Shown: in pieces, positions 23,164 to 30,627 of the stretch | Layout: each line of letters begins with the position of its first letter | Numbering within the stretch: position 1 is the stretch's first letter | NCBI GenBank assembly: GCA_019309945.1 | Contig: JAFDFH010000001.1 | Span: forward strand, 1 to 33,112 | DNA from: Deltaproteobacteria bacterium | Lineage (GTDB): Bacteria; Desulfobacterota; Desulfobacteria; Desulfobacterales; JAFDFH01 | Direction: 5' to 3' | Length of the DNA stretch: 33,112 bases | Program-made: the position numbers and the translations under genes | Notes under the pieces: model-generated | The model's input: only the letters and a program-made list of their open reading frames with translations | What the model was told of the DNA's origin: nothing | Databases searched by the model: none

Positions 23164-24099
23164 ATGCCGTCCGTTGAACCTGCCTATATAGAAACCTTCC
23201 AAAACGGTTTGTTCAAGGAAAAGATCGAAAAGGCCTATGAACTTTTGCGATCCTGCACCCTCTGCCCCCGAAGATGCAAAGTTGACCGGATGTCCGGCCA
23301 GACGGGCATCTGCAAAACCGGTGAAAGAGCATATGTTTCAAGCTATAGCCCTCACTTTGGAGAAGAGGCTCCCCTGGTGGGGTCACAGGGTTCCGGTACA
23401 ATTTTTTTTACCCATTGCAACCTGTTGTGTATCTTCTGTCAGAATTACGATATCAGCCATAAAGGTTATGGATACGAGAAATCTTCCGAACAATTGGCCG
23501 GCATGATGCTTCAACTTCAAAATACGGGTTGTCACAATATAAATTTTGTAACCCCATCCCATGTAGTTCCCCAGATCCTTGCGGCCTTGGAAGGGGCCAT
23601 TGAGGGAGGTCTCTCGGTTCCCTTGATTTTTAACACCGGGGGCTATGACAGTGTCGAAACCCTTAAAATCCTGGAAGGTGTTTTTGATATCTATATGCCG
23701 GATTTTAAATTCTGGGATCCGGGAATTGCCGATGCGACATGTAAGGCCAAAGATTATCCTGAAATGGCCCGAAGGGCGATTATCGCGATGCACAGGCAGG
23801 TGGGAGATCTTGAGATAGACGAAGCGGGTATTGCCAGGCGTGGACTTTTGATTCGTCATCTTGTACTGCCATCCGGGCTGGCCGGAACACGGGAAATAAT
23901 GAAATTTATCGCCAAGGAAATATCCTTGAACACTTATGTAAATATCATGCCTCAATACAGACCTTGCGGCAGGGCTTCTGAAATGGAGGAACTATCAATC
24001 CGTCTTTCATCCGATGATTATAATAATGCCCTGCAGGCCGCCGAGGAAGAAGGTCTTACACGGCTCGACAGTCGCCGGCGTAGTTTTAAGATTCTTTAA
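23164..24099 (+). CDS. Radical SAM protein, PflX/COG1313-like
   Basis: 311 aa radical SAM enzyme binding a [4Fe-4S] cluster through CNLLCIFCQN (CX3CX2C, about residues 80-90). An N-terminal cysteine set, CTLCPRRCKVDRMSG...GIC (about 32-51), is typical of the PflX/uncharacterised Fe-S group related to pyruvate-formate-lyase activators. Further family segments are GTIFFTHC, NINFVTPSH, LIFNTGGYDSVETL, DIYMPDFKF and YVNIMPQYRP. The substrate is not known. No glycyl-radical enzyme gene is near, so an activase role is unproved. The start ATG lacks a close ribosome-binding site; GGAG is 17 bases away. The SH3 gene begins 19 bp after its stop and is probably co-transcribed. Confidence 0.88.
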   Translation: MPSVEPAYIETFQNGLFKEKIEKAYELLRSCTLCPRRCKVDRMSGQTGICKTGERAYVSSYSPHFGEEAPLVGSQGSGTIFFTHCNLLCIFCQNYDISHKGYGYEKSSEQLAGMMLQLQNTGCHNINFVTPSHVVPQILAALEGAIEGGLSVPLIFNTGGYDSVETLKILEGVFDIYMPDFKFWDPGIADATCKAKDYPEMARRAIIAMHRQVGDLEIDEAGIARRGLLIRHLVLPSGLAGTREIMKFIAKEISLNTYVNIMPQYRPCGRASEMEELSIRLSSDDYNNALQAAEEEGLTRLDSRRRSFKIL

Positions 24100-24118
24100 T
24101 TCAGCCCATGAGGAGTCC

Positions 24119-24550
24119 ATGAAACCTTATGCCCTTGTTATCGCATCCCTGATTATTTTTTGCAGCAGTGTTGCCCTGGCCGAACGCCTGGCCGTTGCGG
24201 TGCCGGTGGCCAACATCCGTTCCGGACCCGGCACGTCATATGATGTTCTATGGAATGCGGAAAAATATTATCCCATCTTTGTTTTAAAAAAATCCGGTCC
24301 TTGGTATCATATTCGTGATTTCGAGGGGGATGAAGGTTGGGTCCATAAGTCCCTTGTCCGTAAAATTGCATCAATTATTACGATAAAACCAAAATGCAAT
24401 ATTCGTTCCGGTCCAGGCCCCCGCTATGAAATACGGTTTTCAGTTGAGGATGGGATTCCATTCAAGGTTTTAGGACGAAAAGGGAACTGGATTCATATTG
24501 AGCATGCCGATGGAGACAAAGGATGGATTTATAAAACGTTGACCTGGTAA
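24119..24550 (+). CDS. Secreted protein with two SH3 domains
   Basis: 143 aa. A classical signal peptide spans about residues 1-21 (MKPYALVIASLIIFCSSVALA, cut after ALA). Two bacterial SH3 (SH3_3-type) domains follow: the first has VPVANIRSGPGTSYDVLW and the second KPKCNIRSGPGPRYEIRF, each ending in a GWV/GWI strand. Such domains often bind cell-wall peptides, so a periplasmic envelope role is inferred. I chose the ATG at 24119 with GAGGAG just upstream, although the spacing is short; the longer frame upstream overlaps the radical SAM gene in another phase and would spoil the signal peptide. The TPR gene follows 31 bp later. Confidence 0.88.
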   Translation: MKPYALVIASLIIFCSSVALAERLAVAVPVANIRSGPGTSYDVLWNAEKYYPIFVLKKSGPWYHIRDFEGDEGWVHKSLVRKIASIITIKPKCNIRSGPGPRYEIRFSVEDGIPFKVLGRKGNWIHIEHADGDKGWIYKTLTW

Positions 24551-24581
24551 CGGCAATCGAAATAAAATTATTGGAGGAAAA

Positions 24582-25268
24582 ATGGCAAAAAAAAAGATCT
24601 CACGAAAACAACTTTTAAAAGAACCCGATGAGTTTTTGACCGTTTCGAGTAAACTAATTCGATTTTCCATTGAATATAAAAAACAAATTTCATTGGCCCT
24701 GAGCGTGCTGTTTGTCCTCATTGTCGTTGTTTTAGCAATCCGCTATTTTTCAAATAAAGCTGAGGACCAGGCCTTAGCTATGCTGGCAAAGGGTGTCACC
24801 AAATACGAATCCATTTTAAAAGACAAAGGCCCCAACAAGGCTTACCATGAGGTTGAAAAAGATTTCCAACGGATTCTTAAAAAGTATTCAGGGAAAAAGG
24901 GGGGAAATCTTGCAAGGGTAACATATGCCAATATTTGCTACAACGCGGGCGATTCTGATAAGGCAATCGAACTCTTTCATACCGCCCTGGATGACTTTGA
25001 CGATAACCCTGCATTAAGAGATCTTATTTTAATCGGCCTGGGCTATTCCTATAAAGAAGCGAAGGATTACAAGACTGCAGCACAGTATTTTGAAATGGTT
25101 GCTTCCAGGACTGATTCCATCATGAAGGACGAGGCGCTCTTCAATCTTGGTTGGCTTTATGCCGAAATAGGTGATCCCGATAGAAGTAACGACGCCTATA
25201 AAAAGATACTTTCTGACTTTACGGATTCCATCTATTTTGATCTGGTTAGAGAGAAAGTGGCCGGATAG
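24582..25268 (+). CDS. Membrane-anchored TPR protein (YfgM-like)
   Basis: 228 aa with a basic cytosolic N-terminus, one transmembrane helix (about residues 34-56, ISLALSVLFVLIVVVLAIRYF) and a periplasmic helical region with tetratricopeptide-like repeats (ARVTYANICYNAGDSDKAIELF, LGYSYKEAKDYKTAAQYFEM, LFNLGWLYAEIGDPDRSNDAY, given as separate motifs). The layout resembles YfgM/TPR-21 proteins that assist envelope protein folding, but that specific role is inference. GGAGG precedes the ATG at good spacing. It is the last plus-strand gene before a convergent two-component operon; the hairpin 40 bp downstream has its T-run on the minus strand only. Confidence 0.85.
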   Translation: MAKKKISRKQLLKEPDEFLTVSSKLIRFSIEYKKQISLALSVLFVLIVVVLAIRYFSNKAEDQALAMLAKGVTKYESILKDKGPNKAYHEVEKDFQRILKKYSGKKGGNLARVTYANICYNAGDSDKAIELFHTALDDFDDNPALRDLILIGLGYSYKEAKDYKTAAQYFEMVASRTDSIMKDEALFNLGWLYAEIGDPDRSNDAYKKILSDFTDSIYFDLVREKVAG

Positions 25269-25301
25269 TTCTTTCTTGGAAGGATCCTTTGGGTTATTTA
25301 C

Positions 25302-25341
25302 AAAAAAAAACGACTAACCGAGAAATTACCGATTAGTCGTT
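25302..25341 (-). terminator. Intrinsic terminator for the two-component operon
   Basis: On the minus strand, AACGACTAATC pairs with GGTTAGTCGTT (11 pairs, one G-U wobble) followed directly by a run of nine T. On the plus strand the hairpin has one mismatch and no T-run. It lies about 500 bp beyond the response regulator stop, leaving a long 3' untranslated region that contains a type II/III repeat and the 46 bp palindrome. Confidence 0.7.
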
Positions 25342-25525
25342 AAGGGGGAAAACAGATAAAGAAATTATTAGGTTGTTTTTAAATTATGCAAATAGTTTGC
25401 CAAACTGGTACTTTATTATTCACATTGTCTATGAACCAATTATTTCATATATTTTTCAATGGGTTATATTTAAATTAAATTTTAAGTTAAAAAACTACAT
25501 GATTAGAAACCATATTTTAAATAGG

Positions 25526-25571
25526 AATAGTTTCCAAGTGGAAACAAGCTTGTTTCCACTTGGAAACTATT
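25526..25571. repeat. 46 bp perfect nested palindrome
   Basis: Left arm AATAGTTTCCAAGTGGAAAC plus AAG, right arm its exact reverse complement, centred on AAGCTT. Each arm is itself an inverted repeat: GTTTCCA-AG-TGGAAAC and GTTTCCA-CT-TGGAAAC. The surrounding 25350-25700 is very AT-rich and shows no credible gene. No T-run follows, so it is not a typical terminator. Perfect identity of the arms suggests recent formation or selection. Confidence 0.85.
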
Positions 25572-25707
25572 TATGTCTAAAAGCAAAGCCGGTAATCAAA
25601 AAAAACCACTACTAGCCTTCAGGGATAGAAGATATAACAAATAATCAGACTTGAGTTTCAGCAAAATTCAGGCCAAGCTGCAGAAAAATTGCCGCAAAAT
25701 GCACACT

Positions 25708-25861
25708 GAGACCTTTGAAAAATGGTAATTTTTTTTCGCATTCAAGGAAGGCGATCAAATTTTAAATCAGGTTCAACCACAGGAATATATTGAATATTTC
25801 GAGGATTGAAAAAAATTACCGGATGGCGTAGCGGGCCTACCGGAACTTATTGAGAAGTTAC
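25708..25861. mobile_element. Chimeric type II/type III repeat (154 bp)
   Basis: The left 100 bp match the type II copy at 21940 almost base for base (GAGACCTTTGAAAAATGG through ATTTCGAGGATTGA). From there on the sequence switches to the terminus found at 120-176 (AAAAAAATTA, AGCGGGCCT, GAGAAGTTAC). No flanking duplication is visible. The right end overlaps the response regulator gene by 15 bp and encodes its last four residues and stop. Confidence 0.7.
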
Positions 25862-27226
25862 TTGGATGCTATGCTTTCTTATTTTCTTGTTAAAGCCGCT
25901 TCTTCCGATTCCGAGTAATTCGGCTGCATTGGACTGGACATTGTTGGTCAACTGTAAGGCCCTTTCAATCATTTTTTTTTCAATTTTGTTAAGGGTTTCA
26001 TGTAATTTTGCATTTACAGGTATCCCGTCAAGGTGATGGGTATCGTAAACATTGTCCTTAAAATCCTTGGGAAGGTCAGAAACCGTTATGATTTCTCCGG
26101 GACACAGAATTATGGCCCTTTCAATAACATTTTCGAGTTCACGAACATTTCCGGGCCATCTGTAATCATAGAAAAGACGTTCAACCTCTGGATCCACATC
26201 CACTATCGGGATGTCGGATCTTCGTTCATCTCTATATTTTTTTATAAAATGATCAATGAGCACGTGGATGTCCTCTATACGTTCCCTTAACGGCGGTAAA
26301 ACGATGGACAACACATTCAGCCGATAAAAAAGATCTTCCCTGAATCGTCCTGCCTGGATCTCCTCCTTTAACCTTTTGTTCGTGGCAGTAATAATGCGGA
26401 TATCGACAGAGATCGATTTAACTCCGCCGACCCTTTCGAAAACCTTTTCCTGGAGAATTCGCAGAAGCTTTACCTGGAGGTTTTGTGAAAGATCACCGAT
26501 TTCATCAAGAAATAGCGTTCCACCGTCAGCCAGTTCAAAGCGTCCTTTTTTCATGGCCATTGCGCCCGTAAACGACCCTTTTTCATGGCCGAAGAGTTCG
26601 CTTTCAAGAAGATTCTCCGAAAGCGCGCTGCAGTTCACCGCAACGAAGGCTTTAGCGCGTCTTGAGCTGTTAAAATGGATTGATTTCGCAACAAGCTCCT
26701 TGCCCGTGCCATTTTCGCCTTCGAGGATTACCGTTGCCGTGGTGGGCGCAACTTGCCGGATGGTTTTGAAAACCTCCTGCATTTCTTTACTTTTTCCGAT
26801 AATGTTTCCAAAACCGAATCGGGATTCCATAGCCGAGCGAAGCTCTCTGTTTTCCTTGACCATTCGATACATTTCAAGGGCCTTGTTCACATAAATAACC
26901 AACCGCTCGTTGTCGAAAGGTTTAAGGATATAGTTGTAAGCCCCTTTCTGCATCGCCTCGACTGCTTTTTCGACGGTACCGTATGCCGTCATCATAATGA
27001 TGGGAAGTTTCGGATCTTTCATTTTTACTTTTTCAAGCAGCTCAATGCCGTCCATTACGGGCATTTTCATGTCTGTAAGCACCAGGTCGACATCGGAATT
27101 TTCCAATATTTGAAGGGCTTCTGGCCCGCTGTTGGCCGTAAAGGTTTCAAAGCCCTCTTCTTTCAAAACCGCACTTAATATCGGCGGATAATTTTTTTCA
27201 TCATCGACAATTAAAATTGTCTCCAT
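25847..27226 (-). CDS. NtrC-family sigma54-dependent response regulator
   Basis: 459 aa cytosolic activator of sigma54 promoters. A receiver domain (residues 1-120) carries the phospho-acceptor D in VLTDMKMPVMDG and K in YNILKPF. The AAA+ domain (about 140-375) has Walker A GENGTGKE, the sigma54-contacting loop GSFTGA, Walker B GGTLFLDEIGD and arginine-finger region. A C-terminal Fis-type helix-turn-helix (AAELLGIGRSGFNKKIRKHSI) binds DNA. The last four residues, VTSQ, and the stop are supplied by a repeat inserted at the gene end. GGGAG precedes the ATG by eight bases. It starts 2 bp after the sensor kinase stop, forming a clear two-component pair. Targets are unknown. Confidence 0.95.
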   Translation of the reverse strand: METILIVDDEKNYPPILSAVLKEEGFETFTANSGPEALQILENSDVDLVLTDMKMPVMDGIELLEKVKMKDPKLPIIMMTAYGTVEKAVEAMQKGAYNYILKPFDNERLVIYVNKALEMYRMVKENRELRSAMESRFGFGNIIGKSKEMQEVFKTIRQVAPTTATVILEGENGTGKELVAKSIHFNSSRRAKAFVAVNCSALSENLLESELFGHEKGSFTGAMAMKKGRFELADGGTLFLDEIGDLSQNLQVKLLRILQEKVFERVGGVKSISVDIRIITATNKRLKEEIQAGRFREDLFYRLNVLSIVLPPLRERIEDIHVLIDHFIKKYRDERRSDIPIVDVDPEVERLFYDYRWPGNVRELENVIERAIILCPGEIITVSDLPKDFKDNVYDTHHLDGIPVNAKLHETLNKIEKKMIERALQLTNNVQSNAAELLGIGRSGFNKKIRKHSIQVTSQ

Positions 27227-27228
27227 AT

Positions 27229-28656
27229 TTATACTCCCGGGTCTATCGGTATTTTGATGGCGACGTGAGCACCGCCATCCGGTCTATTGTCAATCGATAT
27301 GCTGCCGTAATGGGACTCGATAATATTTTTTACGATCCCGAGGCCCAGCCCGGTTCCTTTACCCTTGGTCGTAAAAAATGGATCCCATATCTTTTCCATA
27401 ATATCTTCCGCAATACCTTCCCCTTCATCTTGAAAACATATCGTTACGTTATTCCTATTTTCATCCGATGTGATTTCGACCCGGATCTTTCCACCCGCCG
27501 GCATCGCCTGCATGGCATTGATCAGGATATTAAGAAAAGCCTGATACAGCATATCAGAATCAGCCATTATTTCAGGGAGGTTATTCCCATAATGTTTCTC
27601 AATCCGATAATCCTGTTCCCTCAACTGTGAATCAAGATATATGATATTTTTTTCAACAACGTCCGTAACATTGCAGGGGAGAAAGTTCGGAATTTTTGGT
27701 TTCGCAAAATTTAAAAAATCGGTTATAATATAATTAAGTCGACCTGCTTCTTCAACGATAATATCGGGAATAGGGTTTGAATGATCAAGGCTGGACATTT
27801 TTTTCTTTAACAGTTCGGCTGAACTTTGGATGATGCCTAGAGGATTTCGTATCTCATGGGAAATCCCGGCAACCATCTCGCCCAAAGTAGACAAGTGCTC
27901 GGCGCGACTGAGCTGCTCTTTGAGTCTGAGTCTTTCCAAAGCCCGTTTTTGAAAGACGCCTTCACCTCTTTTCACCACCAGAAGAAGAACTAGAAAAAGA
28001 GCACTCATGATCAAGGCACAGGTCGTAATAATATGGACTTGAAAGCTAAAAATGCTCTTATCGTCTTCTGACAGATTCTGTACAAGTTCAACCACTCCAA
28101 GCACCGGACCCGAAATCCTGGAAAGCGGCTTTTCAGCGCGCAGGGGCGCAAATGTAATCAACATGCTTTCTTTTGGAAATCCGAGCAACATTTCCCAAAA
28201 ATTGCCTCTTTGAACCAACTGTGACGTGGATTTTCCTGCAAGTGCGTTCTGAAAGCCCGTACCCCCTAAATCCTTTTGGCCGATGAGCGATGGATCAAAG
28301 CTATAGGAAATGATGTTATTCTTATCGTAGATGTTTACCATATCTAATTTGAAGCTATGAAGCGTGGTTCGAACCACCTTGTCCATGTGTTCAAACTGGT
28401 CTTTATTGCGGAGTTGTATCTTGCCAAATTTTAAAGCGACCGGAATGACGAACTTCAAAAAAATCTGATGGTTAAGGTTTTCTACCAGCAAGCGGGCATA
28501 GTCTTCACTTTTCCTGAGTTGCAAATCCCTGGCCCAACGCGTGTTCAGTAAGGAGAGTGCAATCGTTCCAATAAAAATGATCACAAGGCTTGTAAAGGTG
28601 AAGTATTTAACGAGCCTGAACGGTTTTACTTTTTCTTCGGAAGATCGGGGTTTCAT
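27229..28656 (-). CDS. Membrane sensor histidine kinase partnered with the NtrC-type regulator
   Basis: About 475 aa inner-membrane kinase. Transmembrane helices lie at about residues 17-37 and 205-230 and enclose an extracytoplasmic sensor region with a Cache-like look (VNIYDKNNIISYSFDPSLIG). The HisKA domain has H in GISHEIRNPLGIIQ, and the HATPase domain has NILINAMQAM, DEGEGIAEDIMEKI and FFTTKGKGTGLGLGIV. I prefer the ATG at 28656, with GGTGAT eight bases upstream; a GTG at 28680 would add eight residues but has no ribosome-binding site. The next gene follows after 2 bp. The upstream region carries the 49 bp repeated sequence, which may hold its promoter or a regulator site. Confidence 0.92.
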   Translation of the reverse strand: MKPRSSEEKVKPFRLVKYFTFTSLVIIFIGTIALSLLNTRWARDLQLRKSEDYARLLVENLNHQIFLKFVIPVALKFGKIQLRNKDQFEHMDKVVRTTLHSFKLDMVNIYDKNNIISYSFDPSLIGQKDLGGTGFQNALAGKSTSQLVQRGNFWEMLLGFPKESMLITFAPLRAEKPLSRISGPVLGVVELVQNLSEDDKSIFSFQVHIITTCALIMSALFLVLLLVVKRGEGVFQKRALERLRLKEQLSRAEHLSTLGEMVAGISHEIRNPLGIIQSSAELLKKKMSSLDHSNPIPDIIVEEAGRLNYIITDFLNFAKPKIPNFLPCNVTDVVEKNIIYLDSQLREQDYRIEKHYGNNLPEIMADSDMLYQAFLNILINAMQAMPAGGKIRVEITSDENRNNVTICFQDEGEGIAEDIMEKIWDPFFTTKGKGTGLGLGIVKNIIESHYGSISIDNRPDGGAHVAIKIPIDPGV

Positions 28657-28683
28657 ATCCTTTATCACCAGCAAGATCACTAA

Positions 28684-28732
28684 GGGAGCATTACCGATTT
28701 GTTAATAATCGCATCAGAATCTGATCGGGATG
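28684..28732. repeat. 49 bp sequence upstream of the sensor kinase, second copy at 17349
   Basis: Reverse complement matches 17349-17397 at 46 of 49 bases. It holds the inverted repeats ATCAGA-A-TCTGAT and CGATT-TGTTAAT-AATCG on this strand. It ends 28 bp upstream of the preferred kinase start, in the leader or promoter zone. Confidence 0.75.
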
Positions 28733-29190
28733 ATCTATTTCTTCCTGTTATACCCGAACCCTGCAGATGGGACGTTATTATTTTTTAAATCATATATGGA
28801 AACTAACGTTTTAAGTCAAGGTAAAGCTTTATTATCATTGCGATGATGTTATCTGGCGCCATTCGACATGACCCCAAAAAATGGGCCGACAAAAATGTAG
28901 GTCCCCTTCAAATTTGTTATTCATATGTTGATTTTTACCCATTTAAATTTTCTGGATGATCAAATATCTTTGGTTCCAAAATAAATTGATATTTCAAAAG
29001 GATAGCACTGTTCTCGCCTAACATGAGTGATCCATTGGTACGATTGGCATCCTTCTTGCTGCGATGCAGTAACGACAATCAATATTGATTTGAGCATCAC
29101 GCCTTGATTGATGGGATTTTATCCAGGTTCGTGCTCTTTTAATATACCATATACAATATGCAGGAAATGTACTAAACTTGCCACAATATA
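28733..29190. other. Long AT-rich intergenic region, no gene seen
   Basis: Stop codons in every frame and no domain-like translation. A 14 bp palindrome, AATCAAT/ATTGATT, lies at 29077-29090. The two flanking operons diverge, so both leader regions are here. Confidence 0.5.
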
Positions 29191-29230
29191 GTGTAATTTA
29201 ATATAATTTAAGTATAATTAAGTATAATTT
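29191..29230. repeat. Four phased AT-rich decamers
   Basis: GTGTAATTTA, ATATAATTTA, AGTATAATTA and AGTATAATTT follow each other without gaps, one per helical turn. They end 2 bp before the TTGACA box of the pilus operon promoter, where an UP element or bent DNA would act. Confidence 0.7.
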
Positions 29231-29232
29231 TC

Positions 29233-29261
29233 TTGACAAGGTAGAATTGTCAAAACATAAT
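29233..29261 (+). promoter_or_regulatory. Strong sigma70-like promoter with operator-like inverted repeat
   Basis: TTGACA (29233-29238), 17 bp spacer, CATAAT (29256-29261): perfect -35 and 5 of 6 at -10. TTGACAA-N7-TTGTCAA (29233-29253) is a perfect inverted repeat covering the -35 and spacer. It lies about 105 bp upstream of the small HTH gene that opens the pilMNOPQ operon, suggesting autoregulation. Confidence 0.65.
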
Positions 29262-29365
29262 GTGAGTCAACTATAAGACCAATTCAGTTCAAGTTAGAAG
29301 AATTCTTCTAAACAGATTGAAGGCTTGATCCAATCATTATTGTATGGCAGGTGGAAGATTAATTT

Positions 29366-29563
29366 ATGAGTAAAAATTCTTTAAAAAAAATTAGAGAATC
29401 TCTTCTTATGAGCAAAACCGAACTTTCAAGAAAGGCAAACGTCTCTCCTGTGACGATCGGGCGCATTGAAAACGGTATGCCGTGCCGAATGGAAACCAAG
29501 CGAAAAATCATTTTAGCCTTGGGATACAGCCTTGCTGATAAAAACAAAATATTTAGTGAATAA
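29366..29563 (+). CDS. Small Xre-type helix-turn-helix protein
   Basis: 65 aa, essentially only a Cro/C1-type DNA-binding domain: KKIRESLLMSKTELSRKANV, then the recognition helix SPVTIGRIENG and a closing helix TKRKIILALGYS. AGGTGGAAG lies eight bases before the ATG. It is 8 bp upstream of pilM and in the same direction, so it is probably the first gene of the pilus operon. Inference: a regulator of that operon, perhaps binding the inverted repeat in the promoter at 29233-29253. No toxin gene is adjacent, which argues against an antitoxin role. Confidence 0.85.
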   Translation: MSKNSLKKIRESLLMSKTELSRKANVSPVTIGRIENGMPCRMETKRKIILALGYSLADKNKIFSE

Positions 29564-29571
29564 AAAATATC

Positions 29572-30627
29572 ATGATTTTTACAAAAAAAAATGATCTGGT
29601 AGGTCTGGACATAGGCTCGCGAACGTTAAAAGTCGCAGAGGTTAAAGAAACAAAAGCAGGGCCAAGTCTTAAAAGTTTTGCGATGCTGGATATTCCACCA
29701 GGGTTAGTTGAGGAAGGAAACATCAGGGACCCCGAAGAACTCGCGAATTCCATCCGTCAGCTTTTTAAAACCAATAATATTAAAGAACAGAATGTTGCCA
29801 TTTCGACCGGCGGCTTATCAGTTATTGTTAAAAAGATTGATGTCCAGACCATGGAAGAAGATCAGCTTCAAGAGACAATTAGTTTAGAAGCTGAGCAATA
29901 CATTCCGTTTGACATTAGTGATGTGAACCTCGATTTCCAAATACTCGGTGAAAGCGAGCACAATCCCAATCAGATGAGTGTACTTCTCGTTGCAGTCAAA
30001 AAAGAAACCGTTAGCGACTACATCGCGCTTGCGGACCGGGCCGGGCTTAATCCCTGTGTAATGGATGTGGACGCTTTTGCTTTGCAAAGCATTTATGAAA
30101 TGAATTATGACTCCACAGATGAAAATATCGCCTTGATTGACATTGGAGCCAGTAAGACATCACTGAACATCCTTAAACAAGATACTTCCGTATTCATGCG
30201 GGACGTTTCTTTGGGATGTGGAGAGATAAACCAAAAAATTGTTTCACTTATTGATTGTTCTTTAGAGGAATCCGAAAAAATCAAATTCAGCAACGAAACG
30301 GACAAAATCTCGGCTGATGATTTAAGAGAAATTGTGACATCGGTGATCGGAGCCTGGTGCTCTGAAATAAGACGCGCGATTGACTTCTTTTATTCATCAT
30401 ATCCGGATGATCACATCGAAAAGATCATTCTTAGCGGCGGAGGGGGAAACATTCAGGGGTTCCGCCAACTTCTGGCGACCGAAACATCAGCGGAAGTGGA
30501 AATGATTAATCCTTTTGGCAACTTCAATATAGACACGAATCGCTTTGAGTCATCTTATCTTGAGCGCGTGGCACCCCAGGCCGCAATCTGTATGGGCCTT
30601 GCTATCAGAAAAATTGGTGACAAATGA
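29572..30627 (+). CDS. pilM: Type IV pilus assembly protein PilM
   Basis: Actin-like (FtsA-fold) cytoplasmic ATPase of the inner-membrane alignment complex; it binds the cytoplasmic N-terminus of PilN. The 351 aa length is typical. The nucleotide-binding motifs are LVGLDIGSRTLKVAEV at the N-terminus (about residues 8-23), IALIDIGASKTSLNIL in the middle (about 186-201) and IILSGGGGNIQGF near the end. No ribosome-binding site is seen, so translation may couple to the small HTH gene 8 bp upstream. Its stop overlaps the pilN start by 4 bp. Confidence 0.96.
   Translation: MIFTKKNDLVGLDIGSRTLKVAEVKETKAGPSLKSFAMLDIPPGLVEEGNIRDPEELANSIRQLFKTNNIKEQNVAISTGGLSVIVKKIDVQTMEEDQLQETISLEAEQYIPFDISDVNLDFQILGESEHNPNQMSVLLVAVKKETVSDYIALADRAGLNPCVMDVDAFALQSIYEMNYDSTDENIALIDIGASKTSLNILKQDTSVFMRDVSLGCGEINQKIVSLIDCSLEESEKIKFSNETDKISADDLREIVTSVIGAWCSEIRRAIDFFYSSYPDDHIEKIILSGGGGNIQGFRQLLATETSAEVEMINPFGNFNIDTNRFESSYLERVAPQAAICMGLAIRKIGDK

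Noticed and set aside
23383..23955. 190-codon frame opposite the radical SAM gene
   Set aside because: Antisense shadow; the radical SAM motifs are on the plus strand.
24014..24118. Upstream extension of the SH3 protein frame
   Set aside because: It overlaps the radical SAM gene and would bury the signal peptide; the ATG at 24119 has a ribosome-binding site.
25526..25571. Palindrome considered as a bidirectional terminator
   Set aside because: No T-run on either side; a separate and convincing terminator exists at 25302-25341.
25373..25615. 80-codon frame in the AT-rich gap
   Set aside because: It spans the 46 bp palindrome, has no ribosome-binding site and looks like a random AT-rich translation.
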